Assembly: GCF_002237645.1 (NCBI RefSeq)
Contig: NZ_MJUZ01000024.1
Location: 1-37,485 of the forward strand
Source: Desulfovibrio sp. MES5
GTDB taxonomy: Bacteria > Desulfobacterota > Desulfovibrionia > Desulfovibrionales > Desulfovibrionaceae
DNA length: 37,485 nt
Direction: 5' to 3'
Part shown: positions 8,956-17,203 of the stretch, one piece after another
Numbering within the stretch: the stretch's first letter is position 1
Layout: every line of letters starts with the position of its first letter
Translations under genes and position numbers: made by a program
The notes under the pieces: generated by a model
What the model was told of the DNA's origin: nothing
What the model saw: only the letters and a program-made list of their open reading frames with translations
The model's database searches: none

Positions 8956-9789
8956 ATGAGCACACGCACACAAGATAAAGCCGCTCCCATCTCGGAAGTC
9001 CGGCGGACCTCAGAGCACGCCTCCACCCATCATTCACGCTTGCATGACCCAGAAGCATCTCAGGATCGAGTGACATGGTCGCTATTTATGAGAGCGGCCT
9101 TGCTTGTGGTGGGAATTTGGTCTGCCTCTGCCCTGGGTTTATATTTGTTCACGTCAGACTTCAGCAAGTCCGGCACATTCGGCGACTCTTTCGGAGTGCT
9201 GAATACGCTGTTTTCCGGTCTGGCCTTCGCTGGAATTATTGTTTCAATAAAAATGCAGAACGATGAAATGCGAGAACAGCGCAAAGAGCTGCAAAAGCAG
9301 AAGAAGAATGCTTTGCTATACCATAGGGAAAGAATGTTTCTTCTGCTGATGGATGAATTCAAAAAATCACGGGAACATCGGTACACTGTTGCCAATGTAC
9401 GCCGCGTTATCCATGACTGTCTTGGTTATGATGTGACCAGCCCGGATCAAGATTCACCCGTGCCAGCGCTTATTGATGAGGTGGAAGGCGTACTTGCCGG
9501 CACCCGCTCCGAAACGCCCCTGCTGCAAACCCTGTCACGCCGAGTTTTTCGGCACGAGCTGTGTGAAGTTTTCATTAAAACTTTTCACCAGGCTGCGGAA
9601 AGCGTAAAAAAATTCGACTCCGCCAACAGGGGCGAGTACTACGACATCGTATGCAACAGCATGTCGGACCCTGAAGAAGCCTTGCTGTTCCTCTGCTTTG
9701 TCGCACGACACGGGGCGCAAACCCCGCAAAATCCCCAGGCAATGAAATTGTTCGACAGCTTTGACGAAATCAAGGGCAAGCTGCTCTAG
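8956..9789 (+). CDS. putAbiC-like membrane protein (possible phage abortive infection)
   Basis: The 277-residue protein has a polar N-terminus, two membrane helices (about residues 47-67 and 84-98) and a cytoplasmic part that begins with a charged coiled-coil (MREQRKELQKQKK, near 104-116) followed by a helical domain. The arrangement helix, GTFGDSFGVLNTLFSGLAFA, coiled-coil is what I associate with the putative phage abortive infection protein family, where FGDxFGxLNxLFSGLAFAG is the hallmark. Members are thought to sit in the inner membrane and act against phage; the mechanism is unknown. The best Shine-Dalgarno candidate (AAGGGA) lies unusually far from the ATG, so the start is uncertain. 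It stands alone between two tRNA genes, downstream of the decayed foreign segment, fitting a mobile defence gene. The family match is from memory of the motif. Confidence 0.65.
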   Translation: MSTRTQDKAAPISEVRRTSEHASTHHSRLHDPEASQDRVTWSLFMRAALLVVGIWSASALGLYLFTSDFSKSGTFGDSFGVLNTLFSGLAFAGIIVSIKMQNDEMREQRKELQKQKKNALLYHRERMFLLLMDEFKKSREHRYTVANVRRVIHDCLGYDVTSPDQDSPVPALIDEVEGVLAGTRSETPLLQTLSRRVFRHELCEVFIKTFHQAAESVKKFDSANRGEYYDIVCNSMSDPEEALLFLCFVARHGAQTPQNPQAMKLFDSFDEIKGKLL

Positions 9790-10207
9790 CAGTAGCCGAA
9801 ACGGGCTTTAAGCTGCAGCGCGTAATCTCTCTACGACTTGCCCACACGCTCGTGCTCACCAAAAATAAATAATTATTTCAGTCTTTGCGAAATAAAAAAA
9901 TGAACCGCAGCCGCCGTAGAAGATTTTTTCTGCGGCACACTGAAGTCCATTTTCTGAATTTGTGCAACAAAACAGCGTGTTGCCAATAGCCCTGAAGTGG
10001 AAAGCCCCGGGGATGCCGGGGCAATCTGGGGATGTATTAAGCAGTTGTTGAGGCACTATGCAGGATGACGGCATCAATGTCAACATAGTACACCAGTTGA
10101 AAGCAGCAGCCATAACGAACGCTGTCACTGCCATGAGGGTAAAGAATCCACCCAGAACCCCGAAAAAAAAGGGGCTACAGATATTATCTGTAACCCCTTG
10201 ATTTTTC
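9790..10207. other. Intergenic region with one GC hairpin
   Basis: No convincing gene is present; a 92-codon minus-strand frame here is low-complexity and lacks a ribosome site. The region holds a 7-bp perfect stem (GCCCCGG 10004-10010 with CCGGGGC 10016-10022) and AT-rich sequence at 9860-9905. Confidence 0.4.
10163..10198 (-). terminator. Rho-independent terminator of tRNA-Pro
   Basis: On the minus strand GGGGTTACAGAT (10197-10186) pairs with ATCTGTAGCCCC (10182-10171) with one mismatch and a three-base loop, followed by eight T residues (10170-10163). It lies 10 bases after the tRNA 3' end. Confidence 0.85.
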
Positions 10208-10285
10208 TGGTCGGGATGGCGCGATTTGAACGCGCGGCCTCAGCGTCCCGAACGCTGCGCTCTAGCCAAGCTGAGCCACATCCCG
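10208..10285 (-). tRNA. tRNA-Pro (anticodon CGG), 3' CCA encoded
   Basis: On the minus strand the gene starts CGGGATGTGGCTCAG and ends CATCCCGACCA. The seven-base acceptor strands pair perfectly. The anticodon arm CAGCG-TTCGGGA-CGCTG gives anticodon CGG (10248-10250), reading CCG. The T-arm has GTTCAAATC. The CCA tail is encoded. Confidence 0.96.
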
Positions 10286-10296
10286 TTGAGAAAGGG

Positions 10297-10325
10297 AACA
10301 TAAGCGAGACGTTGGATTTTGGCAA
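10297..10325 (-). promoter_or_regulatory. Promoter of tRNA-Pro
   Basis: On the minus strand TTGCCA (10325-10320) and TATGTT (10302-10297) are separated by 17 bases, and the -10 box ends 12 bases before the mature tRNA. Consensus and spacing fit a sigma-70 promoter. Confidence 0.6.
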
Positions 10326-10414
10326 GCCATTTTTTATTTGTAAAAAAATTATGGCTGACGTAACATAACATCCGTCCTTAGAAGGACAAATCCTTTGCGG
10401 AGCGAACGATCTTT

Positions 10415-11488
10415 ATGACCCGTGTTCTAGTGGTGGACGATTCAACCTTCATGCGCAACGCTATTGTCTCTCTTTTGGAGCAGGACCCTGAAATCAAGGT
10501 TGTCGGTACTGCCAGGGATGGGCTGGAAGCTCTGCAAAAAGCGGAAGAGCTTGATGCGGACGTCATGACGCTTGATGTGGAAATGCCGCGCCTTGACGGC
10601 CTTGGGACGCTACAGCGCCTTATGAAAACTACGCCCATGCCTGTGCTCATGATCAGCTCGCTGACGGAAAGCGGCGCTGAAAGCACCCTCAAGGCTATGG
10701 AGTACGGGGCGCTGGACTTTATACCCAAGAACATGAGTAATGACCGTGATTCTTTCGGGGCGGAGCTGCGCCGCAAAGTAACGGCACTGGCCCGGCGTAA
10801 AGCCATCATCCGCCTCAAATACCGCCGCATCAACAATATTGCCATGCCGGCCTCCCCCCTGCCGCGGATGCAGCCTTCACAACCGGCGGACTATGTACAA
10901 ACTCCCTGCCATGGCCCACGTGACCTCGTTGTTGTGGGGGTTTCCACAGGGGGGCCGCCAATGGTGCAGAAAATCCTGTCAGCCCTGCCCGCAGATCTGC
11001 CAGCCTGCATCCTTGTAGCGCAGCATATGCCCGCAGCCTTTACCGGCCCTTTTGCCAAAAGGCTCGACAGTGTTTGCAACATTAGCGTCTCCGAGGCAGT
11101 GGATGGAGATCGCATAAAAAGCGGGCATGCCTACGTATGCCCAGGCGGCAAGCATATAAGCGTGCGTATGCGCGGCCCACTGCCTGAAGTCGCCATCACC
11201 GACGAACCTCGTGACGCGCTGTACAAGCCCACCGTCAACCTGCTTATGGAAAGTGCCGGAAAAAACATGGGGCGTCGTACTCTGGGCGTCATGCTGACCG
11301 GCATGGGTTCGGACGGATGTGAAGGCGCAAAGGTTTTGAAAGAAAAAGGCGGCTGCCTCATTGCCCAAAATGAGGCTTCATGCGTGGTATATGGCATGCC
11401 CAAGGCTGTCATTGATGCCAAATTGGCCAATCAGATTCTTGATGCAGATGATATCGCCCAAGCCATCATGACAATTGTCAAGGGCTGA
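10415..11488 (+). CDS. cheB: CheB, chemotaxis methylesterase/response regulator
   Basis: The 357-residue protein has a receiver domain (1-125) with acidic pocket D8/D9 and phosphoacceptor D54 in TLDVEMP. It is joined by a linker (130-168) to the CheB methylesterase/deamidase domain with catalytic S177 (GVSTGG), H204 (AQHMP) and D300 (LTGMGSDG). It removes methyl groups from glutamates of chemoreceptors, resetting sensitivity, and is activated when CheA phosphorylates D54. It opens a chemotaxis gene group; the HEAT-repeat gene begins 26 bases after its stop. A small hairpin (AAGGA/TCCTT, 10382-10395) lies just upstream of the weakly placed Shine-Dalgarno. Confidence 0.96.
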   Translation: MTRVLVVDDSTFMRNAIVSLLEQDPEIKVVGTARDGLEALQKAEELDADVMTLDVEMPRLDGLGTLQRLMKTTPMPVLMISSLTESGAESTLKAMEYGALDFIPKNMSNDRDSFGAELRRKVTALARRKAIIRLKYRRINNIAMPASPLPRMQPSQPADYVQTPCHGPRDLVVVGVSTGGPPMVQKILSALPADLPACILVAQHMPAAFTGPFAKRLDSVCNISVSEAVDGDRIKSGHAYVCPGGKHISVRMRGPLPEVAITDEPRDALYKPTVNLLMESAGKNMGRRTLGVMLTGMGSDGCEGAKVLKEKGGCLIAQNEASCVVYGMPKAVIDAKLANQILDADDIAQAIMTIVKG

Positions 11489-11514
11489 CCAGTAGCGCAG
11501 CAGGAAGCACTATT

Positions 11515-13446
11515 ATGGAAAATTCGCTCGATACGGCTCCGCAAATAATTGAAGCACTGCAATCAGATGACAGCGCCACTGTTCGCAATGCCGCGTTCAA
11601 CGCGGGCGACATGGCCTTGCATGATGCTATCCCTTTGCTCTGCACGCTTGTCAAAAGCAGCAATATTGGCATTCAGGAAGCGGCAGAATACGCCCTGCGC
11701 AAAATCCGGGGTCCTCAGGTGGTGGCTGCCCTGCTGCCCTTGCTACGTAGCGATGAGGCCCCTGTGCGCAATGTAGCCATGGATATTTTGCGCGAAATCG
11801 GTGCCGACAGTATTGAAAGCATACAGCCATACCTTCAGGATGAAGATCCGGATCTGCGCATATTTATAGCTGATATTCTCGGGTACAGCCCGACGCATCA
11901 GGCGGTTTTGCTTCTCTCAAAGGCTCTGCTTAAAGATCCGGAAGTCAATGTGCGCTATCAGGCGGCCGTAAGTTTGGGCAACCTTGCTTTTCCTGAGGCA
12001 GTTCCCTCTCTGTGCCAGGCCATGCATGATGAAGAGTGGGTACAGTTCGCGGTGGTGGAAGCCCTGGCAAAAATCAAGGATTCTTCTGCCGCCAACGGCC
12101 TTGTAAAGCTGCTGCCACAGGCGTCGCCACTGGTATGCTCCGCCATCATAGATGCGCTGGGGGATATGGGGGATGTAAAAGCCATACCGCTTCTTTTCAG
12201 CTCTCTTGAAAATGTCCGCGTGCCTCTGCGGCATAAAATCGTCAAGGCCATTGTACAGATTCTGAGCGTACGTTCCCTGTCCCTACTGGCCGCCAAGTCA
12301 CAGGAGCGCTTGCGAGTCTATCTGCTTGAGGCGCTCTCAGATAATGATGAAGACATTCTGCTGGCCGCCTTGCAAGGCTTGAGCGCCATTGGCAATGAAG
12401 ACGCCACCGAGGCCATCATCAATCTGGCCGTGGGTCTTGATACGGAGCGGCAGCCCGAACTTTATGAGGCCGCCATTCATGCCATTGCCTCCCTTGGGTA
12501 CAACAACATGCTCCGCGATGCCCTGCGTAGCGACGATGAAAAACGTATCGCCGTGGCAATGGAAGCCTGCCGACTTTTGAAGGATCACAGTCCGGTTGAA
12601 GAGCTTAAAACCATCTTCTGGCGGGTAAGCCCCGACCTGCGACGGGCTGCTGTGGCCGAACTTGCGCAGATGGGCGGCTGCGCGGATACCCCGTTCTTTC
12701 TCTCCATTATAGAACAGTCTGATGACCCGGAAGTTTTGAAGAGCGCGCTGGTGTTTTTCGGCAATCAGCATGGTTGCCCTGAAGTGGAAGACATCGTTTT
12801 TGCACAGCTTGACCACCGGTACGTCGATGTGCAGGAAATGGCTCTTGAGGCATGCATCAATCTGCACAGCCCCAAACTCAACAGCCAGTTTAAAAACAGG
12901 GCCCGAAGCGAAGACCCCATGCAGCGCATGATGGCCATTTACGCTCTTGGCCGCTATAGCGTTACTGAAAATCTTGATGAAATACTGCAGGCTCTTGAAG
13001 ACCCTTCACCACGGGTACGACAGGTTGCCATCGAGGCCTTTCAAAATCTGGGGCCACAGGCTGAAGACTTTTTGCCCCACCTGTTGCCCCGTCTGATTGA
13101 TGAAGACAAGGACGTGCGGATCGCCCTGGTAGACCTGCTTGGCCAGATAGGCACGCCATCAGTCATGCCGCACCTTATCTCTGCCCTTGCTGACGATAAT
13201 GACTGGGTCAAAATCAGAGCCATTGAAGCCCTGGGCGTACACAAAATTGCCGATGCTGTTCCTTACCTGACCCAACTGTTTGAAACAGCTAATCCGATGG
13301 TTTCATTCAAAATTATTGAAGCCTTGGGCATGATAGGCGGCAATGTGGCCTTCAGTGTGCTTCTTGGCTTGATGAACAATGAAGACCAGGAAATACAGCA
13401 CGCTGCGGCTGAAGCGGTGGCAGCCATCCAGGCCGAACAGGAGTAG
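11515..13446 (+). CDS. HEAT-repeat (PBS lyase-like) protein in chemotaxis operon
   Basis: The 643-residue protein is built from about 20 short alpha-helical HEAT-like repeats, recognisable by recurrent patterns such as VRNVAMDILREIGADS, VRYQAAVSLGNLAFPEAVPS and VRIALVDLLGQIGTPSVMPH. No enzymatic motif, signal peptide or membrane helix is visible. HEAT solenoids act as protein-binding scaffolds. Its place between cheB and cheR (only two bases before cheR) suggests it binds or positions chemotaxis proteins. The same gene order exists, to my knowledge, in other Desulfovibrio. Its exact partner is unknown. Confidence 0.85.
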   Translation: MENSLDTAPQIIEALQSDDSATVRNAAFNAGDMALHDAIPLLCTLVKSSNIGIQEAAEYALRKIRGPQVVAALLPLLRSDEAPVRNVAMDILREIGADSIESIQPYLQDEDPDLRIFIADILGYSPTHQAVLLLSKALLKDPEVNVRYQAAVSLGNLAFPEAVPSLCQAMHDEEWVQFAVVEALAKIKDSSAANGLVKLLPQASPLVCSAIIDALGDMGDVKAIPLLFSSLENVRVPLRHKIVKAIVQILSVRSLSLLAAKSQERLRVYLLEALSDNDEDILLAALQGLSAIGNEDATEAIINLAVGLDTERQPELYEAAIHAIASLGYNNMLRDALRSDDEKRIAVAMEACRLLKDHSPVEELKTIFWRVSPDLRRAAVAELAQMGGCADTPFFLSIIEQSDDPEVLKSALVFFGNQHGCPEVEDIVFAQLDHRYVDVQEMALEACINLHSPKLNSQFKNRARSEDPMQRMMAIYALGRYSVTENLDEILQALEDPSPRVRQVAIEAFQNLGPQAEDFLPHLLPRLIDEDKDVRIALVDLLGQIGTPSVMPHLISALADDNDWVKIRAIEALGVHKIADAVPYLTQLFETANPMVSFKIIEALGMIGGNVAFSVLLGLMNNEDQEIQHAAAEAVAAIQAEQE

Positions 13447-13448
13447 CC

Positions 13449-15044
13449 ATGTCACAGCCTCCGACCTTATTTCCCCACGGCGTGCAAAATAAAAACGCCA
13501 ACGATACAGAAAATCGCGGCACGTCCACTTCCACGGCTCCTTCCGTGACGGGCAAACCCCCTACCCAGCCTGGGGCCTTTTCCCGTCCGGCTGATGAGCA
13601 GACGTCACGCCTGGGTGCAGGTCTGACGCAGCCGCCACAACCGACATCGGCTTTCAAACCCTCCGGATTTGACCAGCGCCCGACTGACCCCGCTGCCTCC
13701 ACGGTACGGCCAGCGTTTGGCAGCAACACGGGGAGCAGCACCTTCAGTTCCGGGGGCACTACGCAAAGCCAGCCTTCTGCATTTGGCAGCGCCACCTCAC
13801 CTTATGTTGGCCAGTCCGGTCTGGGGCAGCCCAATCTGGGGCAGTCCACCTGGACGTCTCCCTTGCGCCAGACAGCCCAAACGCCGCCAGGAACTTCCGT
13901 TTCCAGCCCCTTTGCGGCAAAAGACGCCGCCGCGCAAAGATCACCCGCCGGGGCGCAACAGACCTCACCTTTCGGCGCCACTGGTTCAAGCCTTTTTCCG
14001 TCTGCAGGCGCAGCGGGCAGCAGAACCGGCGCGTTTCAGTCTGGGGCCAATACGATGCCGCAGGCGGCAACGCCACCAAAGGCTCCTCTTTTCCGCAGCA
14101 CGCAGCCTGAAACGGCGTTGCGCCAACCCCTCACCCCAGCTTCTGCCTTTCGAACGCCTACCCCTGCGGTTGTGAACACAAAGGCTGCATCACCCTTTCG
14201 CAAGGACTTGCAGATATCGGATGAGGAGTTTTTGCAGCTTCGCGATTTCATTTACCAGCAGTGCGGAATTTTTATTGCTGAAAACCGCAAATATCTGGTT
14301 GAAAACCGCCTTTCCAACCGCATCAAGGACTTGAACCTTAAAAGTTACAACGAGTATTACAATTTTCTTCGGTTTGATGCCAGCCGTAAGACTGAATTAA
14401 ACAAGCTTTTTGAGGTTGTTACTACAAACGAGACCAGCTTTTACCGTAATCCGCCGCAGCTGGAAGTCTTTCAAAAAAATGTGCTGCCCGAGATACTGGA
14501 TCAATGCCGTCAAAAAGGCCAAAAAAAATTACGTATCTGGTCGGCAGGTTGTTCCACAGGTGAAGAACCATATACCCTGGCTATCATTCTTCATGAGGTT
14601 CTCAGAAGTGAAATCCATAGCTGGGACATCAAAATCACGGCCAATGACCTTTCTGAGGCCGTGCTTGCTGCCGCCAGGCGTGGCATCTACAGCGAATATG
14701 CATTGCGCACCACGCCAAAATCCATCGTCGATACCTACTTTGTTAAAGAGGACAACATATACAAGATCAAGCCCGAACTGAAAAATATTATTTCTTTTGG
14801 GCAGATAAATCTTAGTGACAAAGAACAGCTACGACGTGTTGAAAAATCGCAGATCGTTTTTTGCCGTAATGTCATCATTTACTTTGACGATGAAATGAAG
14901 CGTAAGGTCATCAATGCATTCTATGACAACCTGGAGGTCAATGGCGCATTGCTCATAGGCCATTCAGAGTCGTTGCATAATATCAGCCGTGCGTTCCAGC
15001 TTGAGCATTTCAAAGGAACCATCGTCTACCGCAAGCTGGCTTAG
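13449..15044 (+). CDS. cheR: CheR, chemotaxis methyltransferase with long disordered N-terminus
   Basis: The 531-residue protein uses S-adenosylmethionine to methylate receptor glutamates, opposing CheB. The catalytic part is residues about 255-531: an N-terminal helical domain from ISDEEFLQLRDFIYQQCGIF, then VVTTNETSFYRNP, the SAM site KLRIWSAGCSTGEEPYTLAI and FCRNVIIYFD. The first 250 residues are unlike normal CheR (about 280 residues in total): they are low complexity, rich in P, T, S, G and Q with phrases such as SGLGQPNLGQS and SPFGATGSSLFPS. This looks like a disordered tether. The start codon follows AGGAGTAGCC at the end of the HEAT gene, so the two are translationally coupled. Confidence 0.94.
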   Translation: MSQPPTLFPHGVQNKNANDTENRGTSTSTAPSVTGKPPTQPGAFSRPADEQTSRLGAGLTQPPQPTSAFKPSGFDQRPTDPAASTVRPAFGSNTGSSTFSSGGTTQSQPSAFGSATSPYVGQSGLGQPNLGQSTWTSPLRQTAQTPPGTSVSSPFAAKDAAAQRSPAGAQQTSPFGATGSSLFPSAGAAGSRTGAFQSGANTMPQAATPPKAPLFRSTQPETALRQPLTPASAFRTPTPAVVNTKAASPFRKDLQISDEEFLQLRDFIYQQCGIFIAENRKYLVENRLSNRIKDLNLKSYNEYYNFLRFDASRKTELNKLFEVVTTNETSFYRNPPQLEVFQKNVLPEILDQCRQKGQKKLRIWSAGCSTGEEPYTLAIILHEVLRSEIHSWDIKITANDLSEAVLAAARRGIYSEYALRTTPKSIVDTYFVKEDNIYKIKPELKNIISFGQINLSDKEQLRRVEKSQIVFCRNVIIYFDDEMKRKVINAFYDNLEVNGALLIGHSESLHNISRAFQLEHFKGTIVYRKLA

Positions 15045-15051
15045 GCACGAT

Positions 15052-15828
15052 ATGTGCGCCAAGATTCTGGCTGTTGCCAATCAGAAAGGAGGAGTGGGAA
15101 AAACCACAACAGCTGTGAGCCTGGGCTGTGCGCTGGTGCGGTCGGACAAAAAAGTCCTGTTGCTGGACCTTGATCCGCACGCCTGCGCGACCCTGCACGC
15201 CAGAATATATCCAGAGGACGTGCGCTACAGCCTGCATGACCTTTTTATGGCTGCAGAAGAAAACTGGCCCGCGCTGTGGCCGCTTCTGCTACGCTCCCAA
15301 GCCTTGCACGGCATGGATATGGCCCCTGGCAGCATTCGCCTGTCGGAACTTGAAGTTGATTTTAAAGACAGAAGCGCCAAAGGCAGCATACTGGGCAGAA
15401 GCCTCGAGGCTGTGCGCAAGGACTATGACTTTATTATTCTGGATTGCCCGCCCCATGTAGGCATACTTCTTGTTAACGCACTGGTGGCGGCTGATTTGCT
15501 GATAATTCCGATACAGACAGATTTTTTGGCGCTGCACGGTTTGAAGCTGCTGTTTGACACGCTGCATACACTGAACAAGGCTCTGGGCAGACCCATTTTA
15601 TACCGGGCCCTGCCCACCATGTATGACAAGCGCGCCAAGGCCTGCACCAGGGTACTGGAGCTTTTGCAGCGAAAAATGGAGCACGCCATGTTCAACTCCA
15701 TTATTGGCATTGACACACGTTTTCGTGAAGCCAGCGCGCAGGGATGCAGTATTTATGACATTGACCAGCATTCGCGAGGGGCGCGCTGCTATGAAGCTCT
15801 TGCACAGGAAGTGTTGCAGCTATGGTAA
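15052..15828 (+). CDS. ParA/MinD-type ATPase of chemotaxis operon
   Basis: The 258-residue protein begins MCAKILAVANQKGGVGKTTT, containing the deviant Walker A motif KGGVGKTT (11-18 region), with DLDPHACATL as the switch I region and FIILDCPPHVGILLVNAL as Walker B. It is a ParA-family ATPase. In other bacteria ParC-like ATPases beside che genes place chemotaxis arrays at cell poles and ensure both daughters inherit them; that role is inferred here from location. I chose the ATG at 15052 because the family starts just before the P-loop; the open frame extends upstream into cheR. It ends overlapping cheW by seven bases. Confidence 0.9.
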   Translation: MCAKILAVANQKGGVGKTTTAVSLGCALVRSDKKVLLLDLDPHACATLHARIYPEDVRYSLHDLFMAAEENWPALWPLLLRSQALHGMDMAPGSIRLSELEVDFKDRSAKGSILGRSLEAVRKDYDFIILDCPPHVGILLVNALVAADLLIIPIQTDFLALHGLKLLFDTLHTLNKALGRPILYRALPTMYDKRAKACTRVLELLQRKMEHAMFNSIIGIDTRFREASAQGCSIYDIDQHSRGARCYEALAQEVLQLW

Positions 15829-16541
15829 AAACTCCTGAAGAATATTTCTCTGGTCAGAGCTTTACGCCGCCGGGCATGGCAGGGGCATCGTCTGCACTCA
15901 GCGCTGCTGAGCAGGCTTTTGTGCAAAAGTATCTTGGCGTCGATGCACTGGCTGACCTGTCCATATATGCCCCCGCCGATGCACCAGGTGCAGCGCCGGG
16001 CACCGCCGTGGGCATTGTATCCGCCCCCGGTGTTGAGCAACATGACGATCGGGCTGAACGTACAGCGCACGCCGTAGTAAATTTAAAAGCGCAATTGACC
16101 ACCCTGCCCACAGTGCAGATGGTATCGTTCTATGTGCGTGAACAGATTTTCCTTCTGCCGGTTTGCGTGATTGTTGAAGTTTTACGGCATATGCCGCTCA
16201 CGCGACTGCCCATGGCTCCATCCTTTGTAGCTGGCGTCGTCAACCTTCGGGGGCGCGTCACCCCCCTGCTGCACCTTGATGCCCTGCTGACTCTTGATCA
16301 GCAACATCGTTACACACCCGAAAGTTTCATTGTGGTGTGCGGCAGTGAAGAAATGCAGCTTGGCCTTATCGTAGACAAGATTCATACTATGTATATGCTG
16401 GATCAGGCCAAGATAAACTGGAACGCCGAAGTCCAACTGGGAGCCAGCGCAGACCTGCTTTGCGGGCTTGCCGAAGTAAATGACCACTTGCACGGCATTG
16501 TTGACCCACAAATGATCGTGGAAAAGCTTCTTGAAGCTTAA
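15822..16541 (+). CDS. cheW: CheW-like adaptor with N-terminal extension
   Basis: The 239-residue protein has a CheW domain at about residues 98-235 (MVSFYVREQIFLLPVCVIVE, then VVNLRGRVTPLLHLDALL and LGLIVDKIHTMYML). CheW links the CheA kinase to chemoreceptors in the membrane array. The first 95 residues are an extension not found in ordinary CheW (about 150-170 residues): a predicted helical patch (AAEQAFVQKYLGVDALADLS) and an Ala/Pro/Gly-rich stretch. In other bacteria ParP-type proteins couple a ParA-like ATPase to arrays through an N-terminal extension on an AIF/CheW-like domain; the direct overlap with the ParA gene makes a similar role plausible. Confidence 0.9.
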   Translation: MVKTPEEYFSGQSFTPPGMAGASSALSAAEQAFVQKYLGVDALADLSIYAPADAPGAAPGTAVGIVSAPGVEQHDDRAERTAHAVVNLKAQLTTLPTVQMVSFYVREQIFLLPVCVIVEVLRHMPLTRLPMAPSFVAGVVNLRGRVTPLLHLDALLTLDQQHRYTPESFIVVCGSEEMQLGLIVDKIHTMYMLDQAKINWNAEVQLGASADLLCGLAEVNDHLHGIVDPQMIVEKLLEA

Positions 16542-16771
16542 TACACTAGAATTACTATTAAATAGTGCTGTTGCAAAAAGTATAAATAACCTCTAAACAT
16601 TTCGCATCTACATGATGTGTGGCAAGCTTTTGAATGCTCTTTCAGGGCTCAGTCCCTTATTATGGCGCGCATTCTTAGTGTGCGCGGCTGCTTTCAGCAT
16701 AATCGGACAATCGAATTCGCAGGTTTTCCGATAAAGCGGCAGTCAACATCTGACGGACAGGAACGGATATT
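16542..16771 (+). other. Leader upstream of cheY
   Basis: This 230-base gap separates cheW from cheY and probably holds a promoter. CCGATAA at 16729-16735 matches the -10 half of a sigma-28 promoter, but the matching -35 position is poor. A GC-rich imperfect hairpin (GCGCGCA/TGTGCGC, around 16663-16684) could be a weak cheW terminator. Confidence 0.3.
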
Positions 16772-17140
16772 ATGAAAAAACATATCATGGTCGTCGATGA
16801 CTCAAAGACCATCCGCAATCTTGTGGCCTTTGTGCTTAAAGGAGAGGGCTTTAAGGTCAGTACCGCTGAAGACGGCCTTGACGCCATCGAAAAGCTGTAC
16901 AGCCTGGACCCCGTTGATTTGATCGTTTCCGATGTCAATATGCCTCGCATGGATGGATTCACCTTCATTAAAACCATCCGCGCTCAGGACGCCTACAAGG
17001 ACATCCCCATCATTGTTCTCTCAACGGAAGGACAGGAAAAAGATATACAGACCGGCATGAGCCTTGGGGCCAATCTTTATATGGTCAAGCCCGCCCAGCC
17101 CGAAAAAATGGTCCGTAATATAAAGATGCTCCTAGGTTAG
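16772..17140 (+). CDS. cheY: CheY-type response regulator
   Basis: The 122-residue single-domain receiver has all functional residues: D9/D10 (MVVDDS), phosphoacceptor D54 (IVSDVNMP), T85 in VLSTEG and K106 in YMVKPAQP. Phosphorylated by CheA, proteins of this kind bind the flagellar switch or act as phosphate sinks. GGAACGGATATT precedes the ATG. It lies 63 bases before cheA, and its 3' end carries a promoter for that gene. Whether it is the motor-binding CheY or a sink cannot be told from sequence alone. Confidence 0.94.
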   Translation: MKKHIMVVDDSKTIRNLVAFVLKGEGFKVSTAEDGLDAIEKLYSLDPVDLIVSDVNMPRMDGFTFIKTIRAQDAYKDIPIIVLSTEGQEKDIQTGMSLGANLYMVKPAQPEKMVRNIKMLLG

Positions 17141-17147
17141 CCGATAA
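17121..17147 (+). promoter_or_regulatory. Sigma-28 (FliA) type promoter in front of cheA
   Basis: TAAAGATG (17121-17128), an 11-base spacer and GCCGATAA (17140-17147) match the flagellar sigma-28 consensus TAAAGTTT-N11-GCCGATAA with the exact spacing and a perfect -10. It overlaps the last codons and stop of cheY and lies 57 bases before the cheA ATG. Confidence 0.75.
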
Positions 17148-17203
17148 GAAAGACAATATTACCCGTCAGGGTACAGCGCTTTCAGTCAAGCAGGGTATGG
17201 GGT

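Noticed and set aside
9856..10134. 92-codon minus-strand frame between the Abi-like gene and tRNA-Pro
   Set aside because: It lacks a ribosome site and its composition is unlike a folded protein; it overlaps a hairpin and AT-rich noncoding sequence.
5954..10285. Genomic island bounded by tRNA-Leu and tRNA-Pro with att repeats
   Set aside because: I found no copy of either tRNA 3' end at the opposite side and no integrase, so defined island borders cannot be claimed.
16729..16735. Second sigma-28 promoter upstream of cheY (CCGATAA)
   Set aside because: The -10 half fits, but at the correct spacing the -35 reads ACAATCGA, a poor match to TAAAGTTT.
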